Shown here: in pieces, positions 13,122 to 15,210 of the stretch
How the letters are laid out: each line of letters opens with the position of its first letter
How positions within the stretch are numbered: the first letter of the stretch is position 1
NCBI GenBank assembly: GCA_011055475.1
Contig: DSDH01000017.1
Location: forward strand, 1 to 15,210
Source of the DNA: Phycisphaerales bacterium
GTDB taxonomy: Bacteria > Planctomycetota > Phycisphaerae > Sedimentisphaerales > Anaerohalosphaeraceae
DNA length: 15,210 nucleotides
Direction of reading: 5' to 3'
The notes under the pieces: model-generated
The model's database searches: none
Seen by the model: the letters and a program-made list of their open reading frames with translations, nothing else
What the model was told of the DNA's origin: nothing
Made by a program: the position numbers and the translations under genes

Positions 13122-13919
13122 ATGGCGGGCAAGAACCGATATGAACGGCTGATCGAGGCGATCTTCTTCCATCATTACGAGCCGGGGTGCACGCGGTTCA
13201 CGTTCGAGCGGGAGGAGCTCGAACGCTTTGCGGCGGAGTTGAACATCCGTTTGCCCAAGAACCTGGGCGACGTGGTATACACGTTTCGGTACCGTAGCGA
13301 GTTACCCGTACGAGTCAGCGAGACGTGTCTGAAAGGCATGACGTGGTATATCTTTCCTGCGGGAAAGGGCCGATATCGCTTTGAGATGCAGCCGGAGGTT
13401 GATTTGCAGCCCAACCCGAACTACGGCAAGATCAAATTGCCTGATGCCACGCCGGGAATCATCGCCAGCTATGCCCTCTCCGATGAGCAGGCCCTCCTGG
13501 CGAAACTTCGGTACAACCGACTGCTCGATATCTTCACGCGGATTACGTGCTACTCGCTGCAGAATCATCTTCGCACGGCGGTGGTCGATATGGGACAGGT
13601 CGAGACCGATGAACTGTACGTCGGAATGGACCGATCGGGAACCCAGTACATCCTGCCGGTTCAGGCCAAGGGTGGCCGGGACAAACTGAACATCGTGCAA
13701 ATTCTGCAGGATATGGCCATGTGTGCCCAGAAGTTCCCGAACCTCGTCTGTCGGCCTATCGCGGCCCAGTTCATTCGGGATGATTCGATCGCGATGTTCG
13801 AGTTCGCAGACACCGAAGAGGGGGTCCGGGTCGTGTGCGAGCGGCATTACAGGCTCGTACCGCCCGATGAGATTTCGCCGGAAGAACTGGGGCGATACAA
13901 GCAGATGCGGGACGAATGA
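13122..13919 (+). CDS. Putative restriction endonuclease, PD-(D/E)XK-like with QxK motif
   Basis: This is a 265-residue protein whose C-terminal half carries a likely nuclease core: QVETDELYVG, a hydrophobic beta hairpin, then PVQAKGGRD. Candidate metal and catalytic residues are Asp163 (or Glu161/Glu164), Gln181 and Lys183, giving D-x17-Q-x-K. The QxK form replaces the acidic residue and is known from Mrr-like and some other PD-(D/E)XK enzymes. The N-terminal 130 residues have no recognised motif and may bind DNA. The start has AGGAG 6 nt upstream, and the gene lies 15 nt after the methyltransferase, which strongly suggests the cleaving half of a type II system. I recall similar VQAKGG proteins beside methyltransferases annotated only as endonuclease or hypothetical. 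Base composition looks lower in G+C than mutS, consistent with horizontal transfer. Confidence 0.72.
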   Translation: MAGKNRYERLIEAIFFHHYEPGCTRFTFEREELERFAAELNIRLPKNLGDVVYTFRYRSELPVRVSETCLKGMTWYIFPAGKGRYRFEMQPEVDLQPNPNYGKIKLPDATPGIIASYALSDEQALLAKLRYNRLLDIFTRITCYSLQNHLRTAVVDMGQVETDELYVGMDRSGTQYILPVQAKGGRDKLNIVQILQDMAMCAQKFPNLVCRPIAAQFIRDDSIAMFEFADTEEGVRVVCERHYRLVPPDEISPEELGRYKQMRDE

Positions 13920-14088
13920 CGAACGCCCGGTCCAAGCCACGTCTGGAACGGCTCGAACCCGGTCGTCACACCTTAACTCCGGGGGGAGCCTGGCTCTGCT
14001 GCTGAACCCATGCGGAATCTGTGATCCGTCGAGAACCATGCGCTAGAATTTCGAGGGGGCGCGGGTCAAACGCGGCAAGCGCATGGCC

Positions 14089-14136
14089 GAGCCCCGGCCC
14101 ACGGCCGGATCGTTGCTGTTCGAGCAGGGGGCTTTT
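14089..14136 (+). terminator. Possible intrinsic terminator of the restriction-modification unit
   Basis: AGCCCC (14090-14095) can pair with GGGGCT (14128-14133), with one flanking G-U pair, and the stem is followed by a short T-run. The loop is long (about 32 nt), but contains a nested 6-bp hairpin (CCGGCC, CAC, GGCCGG, 14094-14108, sharing its first two bases with the outer stem) and TGCT/AGCA. It sits in the 219-nt gap between convergent genes, 170 nt after the nuclease stop, which is where a terminator is expected. Confidence 0.3.
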
Positions 14137-14138
14137 CG

Positions 14139-15176
14139 TTAGACCTCGGGCGGGGCCAGCGGGCCGGTCTCATCGGGCCCCTCGGCCACGGTTGTCAGTT
14201 GGTCGCGCCGCCGCAGCAGGTCCCAACCCCCGCACGCCAACCCCAACACGCCGATGACGACCAGACCGACCACACGGATAAACGCCGACATCAGCACGCC
14301 CCGCGCCATACCGAGGCCCATCTGCTCGCTCAAAAAGCCCCAGGCGATCTCCTGCACACCCAGGTTGCCGGGCGTCAGCATCACGAAAAAGCTCAGCTTG
14401 AACAGCGTATAGAACACCGCCAGCGCCGGCAGCGGCACCTCCACCCCGAACGCCCGGAAATACAGGTCGAACAGCCACACCGTGCGGGCGAACACCAGCA
14501 GCCCCAGCCCGAAGATCTTCAACAGGTACACCGGGTCGTGCAGGTTGGCCACCGTGATCCGCAGAACCTCGGACAGGCGGCCGTGGACCCAATCCAGCCG
14601 CGAGCGGCGAAAGTGCAGCCCTCGCAAAAGGCGCTCGGCCGCCAGCGGCGCGACGATCACCATCACCGCCAACACGGCGATCGCGCTCCACGCCCGCACC
14701 GTGCCGATCCGGAAGCCCGGCTCAAACAGCAGGATCACCGCGACCGCGACGAGCAGGTTCATGCACGTATCCAGCCACAGCATCGAGGCGAAGCCGCCGA
14801 TGTACCGCGTGTAGGACACGCCGAAGTCGCGCTTGAGCCGAACGCTGCGGTAGACGTTGCCGGCCTGGCTGAGCATGATGTTCAAGAACCGGCCCAGGAT
14901 GAACAGCCGCAGCCAGGGCCACATGGGCAGCCGCACCCCGCTGCACTTCTCCATGACGATGCGAAACCGCCAGCCCTGCAGGCCGTAATAGACCAGTTGC
15001 AGCAGCAAAATCCCCGCCAGCACGCCAGGCCGCAGCGAAAACGCCACCTCCAGCGTGTCCCGATTTCGGATGAAGAACCACGCCAGGTAGCCCAGACAGA
15101 CCGCCATCAGACCCCATCGCGCGGCCTGGGCCCAGCGGTGACGCGGCGAGCGGACCGGCTTGGCGACCGCGCTCAT
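14139..15176 (-). CDS. LPG-synthase-TM/UPF0104-type flippase-like membrane protein
   Basis: This 345-residue polytopic protein has roughly eight hydrophobic helices and the family hallmark TPGNLGVQE (268-276), which corresponds to the PGGxGxxE-type block of the lysylphosphatidylglycerol synthase transmembrane domain. Helices begin at about residues 20, 50, 126, 158, 217, 254 and 305. Members lacking the C-terminal aminoacyl-transferase domain, as here, are usually called flippase-like and are linked to lipid or glycolipid translocation; the actual substrate is unknown. The N-terminus is short and basic, and the C-terminus beyond residue 325 is a soluble tail. ATG 15176 has GGAGG about 5 nt upstream and overlaps the stop of the preceding gene as ATGA, so it is translated in a coupled operon that extends beyond the window. 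It converges on the restriction-modification unit. Confidence 0.9.
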   Translation of the reverse strand: MSAVAKPVRSPRHRWAQAARWGLMAVCLGYLAWFFIRNRDTLEVAFSLRPGVLAGILLLQLVYYGLQGWRFRIVMEKCSGVRLPMWPWLRLFILGRFLNIMLSQAGNVYRSVRLKRDFGVSYTRYIGGFASMLWLDTCMNLLVAVAVILLFEPGFRIGTVRAWSAIAVLAVMVIVAPLAAERLLRGLHFRRSRLDWVHGRLSEVLRITVANLHDPVYLLKIFGLGLLVFARTVWLFDLYFRAFGVEVPLPALAVFYTLFKLSFFVMLTPGNLGVQEIAWGFLSEQMGLGMARGVLMSAFIRVVGLVVIGVLGLACGGWDLLRRRDQLTTVAEGPDETGPLAPPEV

Positions 15177-15210
15177 CGCTCCTCCGCCGGATCGCCCATC
15201 GCCTCATCCG
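15173..15210 (-). CDS. C-terminal end of an upstream gene (partial)
   Basis: Reading leftward from the window edge, one frame gives DEAMGDPAEER and then TGA at 15175-15173, overlapping the flippase start as ATGA. A 4-nt overlap with the flippase ribosome site inside this frame is typical of coupled genes. Only 11 residues are visible, so neither identity nor reality can be established from this window. Confidence 0.4.
   Translation of the reverse strand, partial: DEAMGDPAEER

Noticed and set aside
13940..13970. tRNA T-arm-like GGGTTCGAGCC on the minus strand
   Set aside because: The bases after the loop do not pair to form a T-stem, and no acceptor, D or anticodon arms can be drawn around it.

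Overview
This is a GC-rich window (about two-thirds G+C by eye) from a bacterium that is most likely a member of the Planctomycetota, perhaps Phycisphaerae-like. The assignment rests on protein character: a large membrane-anchored PpiD-like protein without a visible parvulin domain, a small membrane protein resembling the DUF6677 type, and a divergent MnmE-like GTPase beside mutS. It comes from recall, not from a database search. No rRNA, tRNA, CRISPR array, insertion sequence or integrase gene was seen.

Layout. (1) Bases 1-2594, + strand: the end of an OmpR/PhoB-type response regulator, then 2 nt later its histidine kinase. The kinase has an unusually long extracytoplasmic part with about 180 disordered-looking residues. 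(2) 2595-3142: a 437-nt gap containing a tandem 11-mer (7-4-7 architecture typical of OmpR-family sites), then a 36-residue, tryptophan-rich single-pass membrane protein that ordinary length cut-offs would miss. (3) 7460-3171, - strand: a five-gene run of a PpiD-like anchored chaperone, a DUF6677-like membrane protein, an 81-residue two-helix membrane protein, a YccF-family protein and an alpha/beta hydrolase. The first three overlap by 4 and 8 nt and look translationally coupled; the last two follow after gaps of 73 and 89 nt. (4) 7606-11598, + strand: the MnmE-like GTPase and full-length mutS. The GTPase and the PpiD-like gene are divergent, and their best promoter candidates share one palindromic -35 hexamer. 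(5) 11811-13919, + strand: a two-gene unit of an amino-methyltransferase and a PD-(D/E)XK-like nuclease (QxK variant), best read as a restriction-modification system inserted between chromosomal genes. (6) 15210-14139, - strand: an LPG-synthase-type flippase-like membrane protein, whose start overlaps the end of a gene that runs off the window.

Working together: the regulator and kinase form one signalling pair, and the tandem repeat plus microprotein next to them are plausible targets (inference). The minus-strand cluster is mostly envelope-related. MutS performs mismatch repair. The methyltransferase and nuclease would protect and cut DNA respectively. The strongest candidates for something undescribed are the microprotein with its repeat, the shared-hexamer divergent promoter, the degenerate MnmE paralogue, and the QxK nuclease/methyltransferase pair.
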